From NCBI GenBank assembly GCA_965117035.1, contig OZ220748.1, forward strand, positions 1,116,001-1,180,000: 64,000 nucleotides of DNA, given 5' to 3'. A model generated the notes under the pieces. It made no database searches, was not told the DNA's origin, and saw only the letters and a program-made list of their open reading frames with translations. Below are positions 9,320 through 17,033 of this stretch, in pieces. Within the stretch, counting starts at the first letter, position 1; each line of letters opens with the position of its first letter. Both the position numbers and the translations under genes were made by a program. This DNA comes from CAZENU01 sp965117035 (GTDB taxonomy: Bacteria; Chloroflexota; Dehalococcoidia; Lucifugimonadales; CAZENU01).

Positions 9320-9327
9320 GCGGAGGC

Positions 9328-9699
9328 CTAGGCGGCTGCCTTCTGCTCGAGTTGCGCCTTGGCCTGGTCGGCGATCCGCGCGAAGCCGTCGGGATCGTCC
9401 ACCGCCAGCTCGGCGAGCATCTTGCGGTTGACCGCGACACCCGCGAGCTTCAGGCCGTGGATGAGCCGGCTGTACGTGATCCCGTTGGCGCGCGCAGCGG
9501 CGTTCACCCGGAGGTTCCACAGCCGCCTCATGTCGCCCTTGCGCTCGCGCCGGTGCGCGTACGAGTACTGCAGCGCGTGGATGAGCGACTCGTGGGCGCG
9601 GCGGTACAGGCGATGCCGGACCCCCTTGTGGCCCTTCGTCTGCCTCAGCATCTTCTTGTGTCGGCGCTTCTTGACAACGCCTCGTTTGATCCTGGTCAT
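9328..9699 (-). CDS. rplT: 50S ribosomal protein L20
   Basis: L20 binds 23S rRNA early in 50S assembly. The 123-residue protein matches the family from the MTRIKRGVVKKRRHKK start through RRLWNLRVNAAARANGITYSR to the C-terminal helices; it has a short alanine-rich tail. Lies 5 nt after rpmI as last gene of thrS-infC-rpmI-rplT. In other bacteria L20 represses this operon; whether it acts on the leader upstream of thrS here is open. Confidence 0.97.
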   Translation of the reverse strand: MTRIKRGVVKKRRHKKMLRQTKGHKGVRHRLYRRAHESLIHALQYSYAHRRERKGDMRRLWNLRVNAAARANGITYSRLIHGLKLAGVAVNRKMLAELAVDDPDGFARIADQAKAQLEQKAAA

Positions 9700-9704
9700 C
9701 TCGT

Positions 9705-9899
9705 TTAACCTGCCAGCATCCGGCGCAGGCGCTTGGCGTCGCCGCGGCTCACGGGGAGCTTGCGGGAGTACAGCCTTCGCACGTTGGCCGGCTTCGTGTG
9801 GCGGTGGGTGTTCCGCCTTCCCTTCATCCTGATCAGCTTGCCGCGTCCGGTCTTCCTGAAACGGGAGGACGCGCTCTTGCGGGTCTTAAGCTTGGGCAA
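9705..9899 (-). CDS. rpmI: 50S ribosomal protein L35
   Basis: 64-residue basic protein with the L35 signature (MPKLKTRKSASSRF, then GRRNTHRHTKPANVRRL). It starts at a TTG lying inside the 3' end of infC (14-nt overlap), so its translation is probably coupled to infC. Gene order infC-rpmI-rplT is conserved across bacteria. Confidence 0.95.
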   Translation of the reverse strand: MPKLKTRKSASSRFRKTGRGKLIRMKGRRNTHRHTKPANVRRLYSRKLPVSRGDAKRLRRMLAG

Positions 9900-10479
9900 C
9901 CTTGATCGCCTCTTTCTCAGGGGCCGCCTGCCCCTGCTTCATCGCGCGAGCCTTCGAGGACGCCGACGGGGGAGTCAGGATCATCGACAGGAACCGTCCC
10001 TCGAACGACGGCGTCTTCTCCATCATCGCGTCGTCCGCCAGGTCCTCCGCCACCGCCTTCAAGACCGCCATGCCGACCTCGGGATGCGTGATCTCCCTGC
10101 CGCGGAACATCACGCTGACCTTCACCTTCGACCCCTGGTCGAGCAGGCGCCTCACCAGCCGGGTCTTCGCGGCCCGGTCGTGCTCGCCGATTCGCGTCTT
10201 GAAACGCACCTCGCGGAGCTCGTTGTTCGACTTGGCCTTGTTGTCCCGGCGCGCCTCGCGCTCTTTCTTCTCGGACTCGTAGCGGAACTTGCCGTAGTCC
10301 ATCAACCGGCAGACCGGGGGCGACGCCGCCGGGGCGACCTCCACCAGGTCCAACCCGCGCTCTTCAGCCAGCTCCAGCGCCTGCCGCGTTGGCATGACGC
10401 CGAGCTGCTTGCCTGCTTCGTCGACCAGCCGGACTTCCGGTATTCGTATCCGTCGGTTGGTCCGATAATCTCTAGGTAT
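9886..10479 (-). CDS. infC: translation initiation factor IF-3, apparent non-canonical start
   Basis: IF-3 prevents subunit reassociation and proofreads start-codon choice. The conserved N-domain begins YRTNRRIRIPEVRLVDEAGKQ and the C-domain runs to about residue 180, followed by a short Lys/Ala-rich tail. No ATG, GTG or TTG lies in frame between the conserved domain and the TTG at 10554, and that TTG is itself part of a -35 box. GGGGAG (10493-10488) is 8 nt from an ATA (10479) and 2 nt from an ATC (10485). The ATA is used here for its spacing, giving 197 residues; ATC is the alternative (199). Rare starts are a known autoregulatory device of infC (AUU in E. coli). Confidence 0.9.
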   Translation of the reverse strand: MPRDYRTNRRIRIPEVRLVDEAGKQLGVMPTRQALELAEERGLDLVEVAPAASPPVCRLMDYGKFRYESEKKEREARRDNKAKSNNELREVRFKTRIGEHDRAAKTRLVRRLLDQGSKVKVSVMFRGREITHPEVGMAVLKAVAEDLADDAMMEKTPSFEGRFLSMILTPPSASSKARAMKQGQAAPEKEAIKVAQA

Positions 10480-10525
10480 GCCGATTACTCCCCGTACTGT
10501 CTCGCGTCTGAAACGCGTGGCGACG

Positions 10526-10554
10526 AATATAGCATAGAGCCCCAGTACAGGCAA
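10526..10554 (-). promoter_or_regulatory. promoter of infC-rpmI-rplT
   Basis: On the minus strand: -35 TTGCCT (10554-10549), 17-bp spacer, -10 TATATT (10531-10526), predicted start near 10519. The 40-nt leader contains a small hairpin (CGCGT/ACGCG arms) followed by GGGGAG. Confidence 0.55.
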
Positions 10555-10584
10555 TATGAACAGGGGCGGACAAGCCCGCCGTCG

Positions 10585-12327
10585 TCACGCCTTCGCCTCG
10601 GCCTCCTCGACGATCCTGGCGGCGACGTCCGCGACGGGCATCGCGCCGAGGTTCTCGCCCGAGCGCAACCGGACGGCAGCGGCGCCCGCGTCCGCCTCCC
10701 GGTCGCCGACGACCAGCATGTACGGCACCTTCTGCACCTGGGCGTCCCTGATCTTGGCGTTCATCCGCTCGTTGCGCGTGTCGACGTGGACCCGGACTCC
10801 GGCCGCTTCCAGCTGTGCGGCCACCTGGGCGCCGTACTCGTTGTGGCGCTCGGCGATGGGGACCACCTCCGCCTGCACCGGCGCCAGCCAAGTCGGGAAC
10901 GCGCCGCCGTAGTGCTCGATCAGCACGCCCATGAAACGCTCCACCGCGCCCAGCAGCACCCGGTGGACCATGTACGGCCGATGCTCCTTGCCGTCGTCGC
11001 CGATGAAGCTCAGGTCGAACCGCTGCGGCAGGTTGAAGTCGAACTGCACGGTCGTGCACTGCCACGGACGCCCGAGCGCGTCGCGTATGTGGATGTCGAT
11101 CTTGGGCCCATAGAACGCGCCGCCGCCCTCGTCGATCTCGTACGGCATCCCGCGACGCTCCAGCGTCTGCCGCAGCGAGTCGGTCGCGAGCTCCCACTGC
11201 TCCGCGTCGCCCACCGCCTTCTCCGGCCGCGTCGACAGCATCACGTCGTACTCCGTCAGCCCGAAGCTGGACAGCATCTCGAACGTGAAGTCGAGCACCC
11301 CGTTGACCTCGTCGACGACCTGGTCCGGCCGGCAGAAGATGTGCGCGTCGTCCTGCGTCAGCCCCCGCACCCGGGTCAGGCCGTGCAGCACGCCGCCGCG
11401 CTCGTACCGGTACACCGTCCCCAGCTCGCCCACCCGCATCGGCAGGTCGCGGTAGCTGCGGATGGCAGTCTTGTAGTACATGATGTGGAACGGGCAGTTC
11501 ATCGGCTTGAGATAGTAGTCCCTGTCGTCCATCTCCATCGCCGCGTACATGTTCTCTTTGAAGAAGTCGAGGTGGCCGCTCGTCTGCCACAGGGTCGAGC
11601 GCCCGATGTGCGGCGTGTGCACCAGGTCGTAGCCCCAGCGGTAGTGCTCCTTCCGCCAGTGGTCCTCGACGATGTTCCTCACCCGCGAGCCCTTGGGGTG
11701 CCAGACGACCAGGCCGGGGCCCGTCTCGTCGTGTATCGAGAACAGGTCGAGCTCGCGTCCGAGCGTGCGGTGGTCGCGCCGCCGCGCCTCCTCCAGCCGG
11801 TGCAAATGCTCGTCCAGCGCATCGCCCGACTCGAACGCGGTGCCGTAGATGCGCTGCAGCTGTTCCCTGTTCTCGTCGCCGCGCCAGTACGAGCCGGCGA
11901 CGCTGAGCAGCTTGAACGCCGGGATGCGGCCCGTCGACTCGACGTGCGGCCCGCCGCACAGGTCTTCGAAGTCGCCATGGCGGTACGTGGTGATCGCCTC
12001 GTCTTCGGGGATGTCGTCGATGATCTCCAGCTTGAGGTGGTTGTCGGCGTTCATGGCCCTCGCGTCGTCCCGCGGGTACTCGCGGTACTCGAAACTCAGG
12101 TCCTGGGCGATCACCTCCGCCATGCGCCGTTCGATCTCCTCCAGGTCGTCGTCGGTGAACGGGCGTGGCGTCAGGAAATCGTAGTAGAAGCCGTCGTCGG
12201 TCGGCGGGCCGAGCGCCAGCTTCACGTCGGGGAACATTCTCGTCGCCACGTCGGCCATCACGTGCGCGGTCGAGTGGCGGATGCGTTGTCGCAGCTCTAT
12301 CAGGTCTGGTCCGGGGGCCGAAGACAT
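10585..12327 (-). CDS. thrS: threonyl-tRNA synthetase, form lacking the TGS domain
   Basis: Charges tRNA-Thr and edits Ser-tRNA-Thr. At 580 residues it is about 60 shorter than the common form because the N-terminal TGS domain is absent. The editing domain is present from the start (HSTAH, H18/H22; CGGPH near residue 125), followed by the class II catalytic core with the zinc cysteine in MNCPFH, motif 2 (TVYRYERGG) and motif 3 (GAVERFMGVLIEHYGG), then the anticodon domain. ATG start about 175 nt downstream of a consensus promoter, with a terminator-like attenuator in between. Confidence 0.96.
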   Translation of the reverse strand: MSSAPGPDLIELRQRIRHSTAHVMADVATRMFPDVKLALGPPTDDGFYYDFLTPRPFTDDDLEEIERRMAEVIAQDLSFEYREYPRDDARAMNADNHLKLEIIDDIPEDEAITTYRHGDFEDLCGGPHVESTGRIPAFKLLSVAGSYWRGDENREQLQRIYGTAFESGDALDEHLHRLEEARRRDHRTLGRELDLFSIHDETGPGLVVWHPKGSRVRNIVEDHWRKEHYRWGYDLVHTPHIGRSTLWQTSGHLDFFKENMYAAMEMDDRDYYLKPMNCPFHIMYYKTAIRSYRDLPMRVGELGTVYRYERGGVLHGLTRVRGLTQDDAHIFCRPDQVVDEVNGVLDFTFEMLSSFGLTEYDVMLSTRPEKAVGDAEQWELATDSLRQTLERRGMPYEIDEGGGAFYGPKIDIHIRDALGRPWQCTTVQFDFNLPQRFDLSFIGDDGKEHRPYMVHRVLLGAVERFMGVLIEHYGGAFPTWLAPVQAEVVPIAERHNEYGAQVAAQLEAAGVRVHVDTRNERMNAKIRDAQVQKVPYMLVVGDREADAGAAAVRLRSGENLGAMPVADVAARIVEEAEAKA

Positions 12328-12390
12328 GGTCTGGGTTCCTTTCGCTCGAGTGCGGTCGAAGTCGGGTAGCAGCGCGGCCGTTCGCGCAGC

Positions 12391-12429
12391 AAAAAAGCCC
12401 CCCGCGTTCCTCGGTGGGACACGGGAGGC
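12391..12429 (-). terminator. attenuator in the thrS leader
   Basis: On the minus strand, 12428-12417 (CCTCCCGTGTCC) pairs with 12410-12397 across a 6-nt loop, followed by six T residues (12396-12391). It is an intrinsic terminator lying about 75 nt after the predicted transcription start and about 65 nt before thrS, so it must be read through or remodelled for expression. A further CATAG/CTATG hairpin lies upstream. I cannot find a convincing T-box consensus, so the controlling ligand (uncharged tRNA, L20, or other) is unresolved. Confidence 0.7.
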
Positions 12430-12508
12430 TACATAGTGAGCCGGGCTATGGAGAAGACGACTACCTTGCCGTTCCCAAGCGTCTGAGTCCTTCGTTCAGG
12501 TTGCGGCG

Positions 12509-12538
12509 ATTATAGCCGCGCCCGCCAAACCCGGTCAA
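12509..12538 (-). promoter_or_regulatory. promoter of thrS operon
   Basis: Minus strand: -35 TTGACC (12538-12533), 18-bp spacer, -10 TATAAT (12514-12509); predicted start near 12502. Confidence 0.7.
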
Positions 12539-12555
12539 GCGAAACGACGAGCCAC

Positions 12556-12732
12556 AACTGTTCAGAGTTGAGGGGACACCTGACCCGTTCGCCCCGAGTG
12601 CCCCGACGCTTCGTCGGGGTGTATCGAGGGGCCGCCACGAAGAGTCGGCGAGGCTCAGCACCAAATCATCCCCATCACCGGAACCCCACGAATCACAGTT
12701 CAGACGTTCCGCCCAACCTACTCTGAACAGTT
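12556..12732. mobile_element. MITE-like inverted-repeat element, full copy A
   Basis: 177 bp bounded by perfect 12-bp inverted repeats AACTGTTCAGAG (12556-12567) and CTCTGAACAGTT (12721-12732). Inside is a hairpin with arms CCCCGACG/CGTCGGGG (12601-12619) and the conserved right half ATCATCCCCATCACCGGAA. No coding capacity. Two more full copies (16840-17017, 17034-17202) and several half copies occur in the window. No clear target duplication was seen around this copy. Confidence 0.75.
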
Positions 12733-12757
12733 ACGGAGGGCCCTATCGCACGCACAA

Positions 12758-13405
12758 TCACTCGACGGCGGTGTGAGCGTGGGAGGCTTTTTCGCGGAGT
12801 CTAGCCAGGGCGCGCATGCATCTCGACAGGCTTGGCGATACCTCGGCGGCGGAGCAGGGGCTCCAGCGCCCCCGACGAGGCATCTGAACGAACTCGACCA
12901 TGCGAGACGTGTACGCCGGGCCTATCGACGCGCCGCTTCCCGGACGCGGCACCATGTCCTCCCTGATCACTCTTCGGCGAGAGTTGCGCGCCAAATCGAC
13001 GAGGGTACGCTTGGGATCGTCGAGGTCGTCGACGGCGCTCGGAACCATGCGTCTGGGAACCCCGAGGAACGCCGCTATCCCGGCGCGGTCGGCAAGTAGC
13101 CAGCTCTCTATCTCACGAACCACCACGCGAAGGCACATGTTCTCGGCCTGGGTTGGAAGCCAATCGGTGCAGAGTGACGGCGCGCAATCGAAGTCGTGAT
13201 CCAGGTCCGCCAGGACTATCCACGGCGAGAATCTGGCCGCCTGATTGTACCCGGCGATCCTGTCCCGCAGGTGTGGCTTGCCGCTCCTGCCGAATACGAC
13301 GCCCATGTGGATGCCCGCATCGGCGGCGAGCCTGCGCAGGACCGCCTCGTCCAGCGTCCCTTCGACGGCTCCCGACGCAGCCACGCTGAATCCGCCGGAG
13401 GTCAA
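12758..13405 (-). CDS. TOPRIM-like DUF4276-type protein, partner of ATPase
   Basis: 215 residues. Features resembling the DUF4276/TOPRIM-like group: an N-terminal glutamate (VEGTLDEAVLRRL, about residues 14-26), an acidic DxD after a hydrophobic strand (VLADLDHD, about 69-76), and REIESWLLAD (about 97-106), which in that family reads E-x-WLL-x-D. It starts with a TTG overlapping the stop of the upstream ATPase by 4 nt (TTGA), so the two are translationally coupled. The N-terminal KVYVEG-type strand is less regular than usual. TOPRIM partners of OLD-like ATPases are commonly nucleases in phage defence; that role is inferred here. Confidence 0.65.
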   Translation of the reverse strand: MTSGGFSVAASGAVEGTLDEAVLRRLAADAGIHMGVVFGRSGKPHLRDRIAGYNQAARFSPWIVLADLDHDFDCAPSLCTDWLPTQAENMCLRVVVREIESWLLADRAGIAAFLGVPRRMVPSAVDDLDDPKRTLVDLARNSRRRVIREDMVPRPGSGASIGPAYTSRMVEFVQMPRRGRWSPCSAAEVSPSLSRCMRALARLREKASHAHTAVE

Positions 13406-14574
13406 AGGTCTGCGAACATCAACTGCTCGGAGTTCTCGGGGCGCGTGTAGGGTATCGCCGCGTCGGCCATACTCAGTCCAGATTCCAGGAGCTGCCGAAT
13501 CTCGAACTTGGACCCGGCCGTCTGCACCTCGGTTCCCGTGCTGGACGTAGTGAGAAGCAATACCTCATCCATCCCGATGCCCCGATCCTGCAGGAGGTCA
13601 GCCGAGTGGGTGCTCATGATGATCTGGCGATTGTCTCCCCGTTGCACCCGCGCAATTAGCTGCGGCAGATGGCGCACGACCTCCGGGTGAAGCGACAGTT
13701 CGGGCTCCTCCAAGAGCAGGGGGCTGCTGCCCTCGACGACCGACCAGAGAAAACCCAAGAGCCTGAGCGTGCCATCGGACAAGTCCTGCTCGCTTTGCCA
13801 TGCGCCCTGCGAGCGCCAGTGCTTGTACCTGCCTCGCACATGGGGCGTACCCCGTTCGTCTCGCTGGAGCTCCAACTCATGGAGCTGCGGGACTGCGACC
13901 TGGAGAGCCTCGGTGATGCGGCGCAGTCGGGAATCTCGCGTCCTAGCCTGGGTGCGAGCGATCTGGTCCAGGAAGTCACCCCCGAACGGGTCGTTCTGCC
14001 GTCCAACGGAACGCTCAGGGTCGCGAATGAGCTGGGGGACTACGTGCCTGTACCTGATCGACGCCAGGAAATCGACCAACTCCCTGAAGTCCCTGTTGAC
14101 GTTGACCTGCTCCAGGTACGTCTGCGATTTCCGCTGCGGATCGCTCTCGTCCTCCGGGTTCGGCCTGTCGACCAGGATTATCCCGTCGCGCGTAACCGTC
14201 TCCTTCTTGATAAGCGGGCGTCGGATGTTGTCCTGGACAAACTGCACCCGGTACTCCCACCGGGCTTCGTTGTCGTCGTCTCCGACGGTCACCTGGATAC
14301 CGACGTCAGGGTAGCGCCTCGCGGCGAAAGAGCGCAGACCGGAGACGCCGCCTCGACGCCCCACGGCTTCCTGGAATCCGCCTCCGACCGCCGCGATGTC
14401 GTAGAGGAACCGAAACGCGTCCAGGAGGTTGGACTTGCCGGAGGCGTTGGGACCGACCAGGAAGACGCGCCGTTGCAGCTCCACGTCGACGTTGACGAAG
14501 TTGCGCCAGTTCTCCAACACGAGGCGCGTGAACCTGTACGTCCTGCGGTTGTCCTGTTTCTTGCCTTTGGCCAT
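13402..14574 (-). CDS. AAA (ABC/SMC-like, RecF/OLD-type) ATPase
   Basis: 390 residues. Starts with FTRLVLENWRNFVNVDVEL, the usual RecF/OLD N-terminal strand, then Walker A GPNASGKS (about 42-49), a long helical insertion (about 90-240), signature LSDGTLRLLGFL (about 272), Walker B LLLEEPELSLHP (about 290) and H-loop STHSADLL (about 325). The family (AAA_21/COG4637-like) has no nuclease domain itself and works with a separately encoded effector, here the overlapping TOPRIM-like gene. It follows the antitoxin-like gene by 14 nt. Base composition looks slightly lower in GC than the housekeeping genes. Confidence 0.85.
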   Translation of the reverse strand: MAKGKKQDNRRTYRFTRLVLENWRNFVNVDVELQRRVFLVGPNASGKSNLLDAFRFLYDIAAVGGGFQEAVGRRGGVSGLRSFAARRYPDVGIQVTVGDDDNEARWEYRVQFVQDNIRRPLIKKETVTRDGIILVDRPNPEDESDPQRKSQTYLEQVNVNRDFRELVDFLASIRYRHVVPQLIRDPERSVGRQNDPFGGDFLDQIARTQARTRDSRLRRITEALQVAVPQLHELELQRDERGTPHVRGRYKHWRSQGAWQSEQDLSDGTLRLLGFLWSVVEGSSPLLLEEPELSLHPEVVRHLPQLIARVQRGDNRQIIMSTHSADLLQDRGIGMDEVLLLTTSSTGTEVQTAGSKFEIRQLLESGLSMADAAIPYTRPENSEQLMFADL

Positions 14575-14588
14575 CGGAATCTCTCGGG

Positions 14589-14870
14589 TCAGTCGCGCTC
14601 TTCGAGGAACCTCTTCAGCGCACCAGGCACATGGACTCCCACCTTGAACGGCTTCCTCGGCCCGCGAGATCTAACGAGAACGCCGCGCCGCTCCAACTCC
14701 TCGGTCCTTTCCTCTATCGTCGCCGCCCGTCCCCGGATGGGACCGACCTCGGCCACCGGCTCTCCCCGGTACGACACAGTGACCGTCCTGCCGTCACGGA
14801 CGTGGCGAATGATCTCCGAGAACCGGGCCTTGGCTTCGGACGCCGAATACGTGATGTCCATGTCGTGCAT
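14589..14870 (-). CDS. Phd/YefM-family antitoxin-like protein
   Basis: 93 residues; the N-terminal half (YSASEAKARFSEIIRHVRDG, then TVTVSYRGEPVAEVGPI) is the Phd/YefM DNA-binding dimer fold, and the basic C-terminal tail (PRKPFKVGVHVPGALKRFL) would be the partner-binding segment. In a standard toxin-antitoxin pair a PIN or Doc/RelE toxin follows; here the next gene, 14 nt on, is an ATPase and no short toxin gene is visible. It may regulate the cassette or be an orphan. ATG at 14870 taken; a second ATG 9 nt later is possible. Confidence 0.8.
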   Translation of the reverse strand: MHDMDITYSASEAKARFSEIIRHVRDGRTVTVSYRGEPVAEVGPIRGRAATIEERTEELERRGVLVRSRGPRKPFKVGVHVPGALKRFLEERD

Positions 14871-14919
14871 TATATCCAGTGCGGCCGGTCACCTGAACCC
14901 GACCGTGCGTCTATCCCGT

Positions 14920-14965
14920 CCCAATCATCCCCATCACCGGAATCCCACGAATCACAGTTCAGACG
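14920..14965. repeat. half copy D of the MITE-like element
   Basis: Right-half segment (ATCATCCCCATCACCGGAAT through CAGTTCAGACGT) in the same orientation as copy A, without recognisable terminal repeats. It abuts the stop codon of the MFS gene and closes the antitoxin/ATPase/TOPRIM cassette on the side opposite copy A. Confidence 0.7.
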
Positions 14966-14968
14966 TGC

Positions 14969-16738
14969 CTACGCGCCTGGCGTTGCCCGCCATCTCTCGT
15001 TCTCGGCGGCGGCGATCCGGGCGCCGGCCGACACGTCGACGAAGCGCAGCGCGATAGTGCCCGCGACGATGATCGCCGCGATGGACGCCACCGCGACCCG
15101 GGTGTCGAACGCCGCCGTGACGAACACGTAGAGCGTCGGGCCGAACACGGCCGACGCGCGGGTCACGAAGCCGAAGAACGAGAAGAACTCCCCGCTGCGC
15201 GCCTCGGGCGTGATCTGCGCGAAGAGGCTCCGCGCCAGCGCCTGGCTGCCTCCCAGCACTAGGCCGACCGACGCCCCCAGCGCGAGCCACTGGTACCCGA
15301 CGCCGAGCCCCAGGGGCTCCCACAGCCTCTCGCGCAGCAGCCGCGGCCACCAGTCGATCGGCCCGTCCCCGATGTTCGACGGATGCTGGACGCCGACCCC
15401 GGTCTCACCGTCGAGCGCGCCGCCGTCTATGGAGATCGCGTAGGCGGAGTGCTCCGACCGTCGCACGCCCTCCAGCAGCCTCTCGGCCCGCGCCGGCGCG
15501 AGAAGCGCATCCTCTTCGACCGCGTGGCCCTCCTCCCGCCACAGCTCCTCCTGCCGCGAGTCGTCAACCTCCGGCGCGGAGTCGACCAGGTATCCCGCGT
15601 CGTCGGGCCGGTATGTCAGACGGTAGTCGAAGTCGGAGCCTGCGGCGGGGACCAGGGGCGCGACGCCGACGCCCACGAACACGAGCAGCATCCAGCCGAC
15701 GAGCGCGACCGTGAGCGCCCCCTTCGTCGTGATCCGCCCGGCCAGCCACGCGAAGACCATCGCGCCGCCCGCGGCGACGAACTGGATCAGCAGGATCGTC
15801 ATCATGTTGAAGGCGAGCGGGATGCCCAGGGTGTCGGCGGCGAACGCGCCCGCGATGCTTATGACCGTCTGCACGCCATCGTTGAACAGGAGGAACGCCG
15901 CGAGATACACCACGACGACCCGGAACTTCCCGATCTCCCGGAACGTCTCGACGAGCTGGGCCACGGCCAACCGCACCGCGTTGCGGGCGGTCAGCCCGGA
16001 CGGGCCGCCGGCGCCGGGCGGCTCGGGCACGACCTTCAGCGTCCAGATCGCCCACCCGAACCACCACACGCCGATGGAGGCGAGCGATGCCCGGGTCACC
16101 AGGTCGGCGGCGTCGCTGCCGCTGGCCGCGACGTTCAGCGCCAGGTGGACCAGCAGCAGCAGACCGCCGCCGACGTAGCCGTAGGCGTACCCCCTGCTGC
16201 TCACGTCGTCCAGCAGGCCGCGCGGCGCGACGTGTGGCAGCAGCGAGTTATAGAAGACCAGGCTTCCCGCGAAGCCGACGTTGGCGACCATGAAGGTGCC
16301 CAACAGCCACGCCCACGGCTGGCCGGTGTACGCCGAGAAGAACGCGAGCGCCGTGAACAGCGAGCCCGCGGCGGCGTACACTGCCAGAAGCGTCTTCTTG
16401 ATGACGGCGCGGTCCGCGACGATGCCGAGCACGGGACTGCTCAGCGCCACCACAGCGGTGGAGACCGCGACGCCCAGGCTCCACGTCGAGCTGCCCGTCA
16501 GCTCCAGTCCCAGGAAGGAAGCGGTCTCGCCCAACGCGTCCTTGAACAGGAAGACGAAGTATATGGGGAGGATCGCGGCCACGCCGCTGGTCACGAACGC
16601 CGAGTTCGCCCAGTCGTACATGCACCAGCCGCGGATGATCTTCCGCTGGCCTGCGGGCAGGTCCTGGATTCTGGCGCTCAACGCAGGCGTCTCCTCCGGC
16701 GCGGCTGGTCCCCGCGACTTTCGGTGCAGCCGTCGCAT
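14969..16738 (-). CDS. MFS transporter, UMF1/Atg22-like
   Basis: 589 residues with about twelve membrane helices. The N-terminal GWCMYDWANSAFVTSGVAAILP is the hallmark of the UMF1 (vacuole effluxer Atg22-like) family; substrates of bacterial members are unknown. A soluble insertion of roughly 125 residues (about 375-500, Asp/Glu rich, ending SNIGDGPIDWWPRLL) sits between two late helices and is not usual for the family. The ATG at 16738 is the first plausible start; reading farther upstream runs into repeat elements. Flanked by half copy D and full copies B and C of the repeat element. Confidence 0.85.
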   Translation of the reverse strand: MRRLHRKSRGPAAPEETPALSARIQDLPAGQRKIIRGWCMYDWANSAFVTSGVAAILPIYFVFLFKDALGETASFLGLELTGSSTWSLGVAVSTAVVALSSPVLGIVADRAVIKKTLLAVYAAAGSLFTALAFFSAYTGQPWAWLLGTFMVANVGFAGSLVFYNSLLPHVAPRGLLDDVSSRGYAYGYVGGGLLLLVHLALNVAASGSDAADLVTRASLASIGVWWFGWAIWTLKVVPEPPGAGGPSGLTARNAVRLAVAQLVETFREIGKFRVVVVYLAAFLLFNDGVQTVISIAGAFAADTLGIPLAFNMMTILLIQFVAAGGAMVFAWLAGRITTKGALTVALVGWMLLVFVGVGVAPLVPAAGSDFDYRLTYRPDDAGYLVDSAPEVDDSRQEELWREEGHAVEEDALLAPARAERLLEGVRRSEHSAYAISIDGGALDGETGVGVQHPSNIGDGPIDWWPRLLRERLWEPLGLGVGYQWLALGASVGLVLGGSQALARSLFAQITPEARSGEFFSFFGFVTRASAVFGPTLYVFVTAAFDTRVAVASIAAIIVAGTIALRFVDVSAGARIAAAENERWRATPGA

Positions 16739-16839
16739 TCTAGACGATGCGCCGACCCCGCGACAGGCCCATCCAATCCGCAGCGGCGGGTTTGAAACCC
16801 ACCCTCCCCCGGTCGAACAGCGGCTCTCGCATCCACAGC

Positions 16840-17017
16840 AACTGTTCAGAGTTGACGGGACACCTAACCCGTTCGCCCCGAGTGCCCCGGCGCTTCGTCG
16901 GGGTGTATCGAGGGGCCGCCATGAAGAGCGGGCGAGGCTCAGCACCAAATCATCCCCATCATCAGAATCCCACGAATCACAGTTCAGACGTTCCACCTCA
17001 CCTACTCTGATACAGCT
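16840..17017. mobile_element. MITE-like element, full copy B
   Basis: 178 bp; left end AACTGTTCAGAG perfect, right end CTCTGATACAGCT slightly decayed by an insertion. The central hairpin and right half match copy A. Same orientation as A, 16 bp from copy C. Confidence 0.75.
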
Positions 17018-17033
17018 ACGCGCGCGGTGCCGC

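Noticed and set aside
9733..12369. 878-codon plus-strand reading frame
   Set aside because: Antisense to rpmI, infC and thrS, which have clear family motifs; no conserved features in the opposite reading.
12434..12473. Short plus-strand frame MEKTTTLPFPSV with three consecutive Thr codons
   Set aside because: It lies antisense to the thrS leader transcript, so it cannot act as a threonine-sensing leader peptide for thrS, and has no ribosome site.
14589..14870. Complete toxin-antitoxin pair
   Set aside because: Only the antitoxin-like gene is present; no PIN, Doc or RelE-type partner overlaps or follows it.
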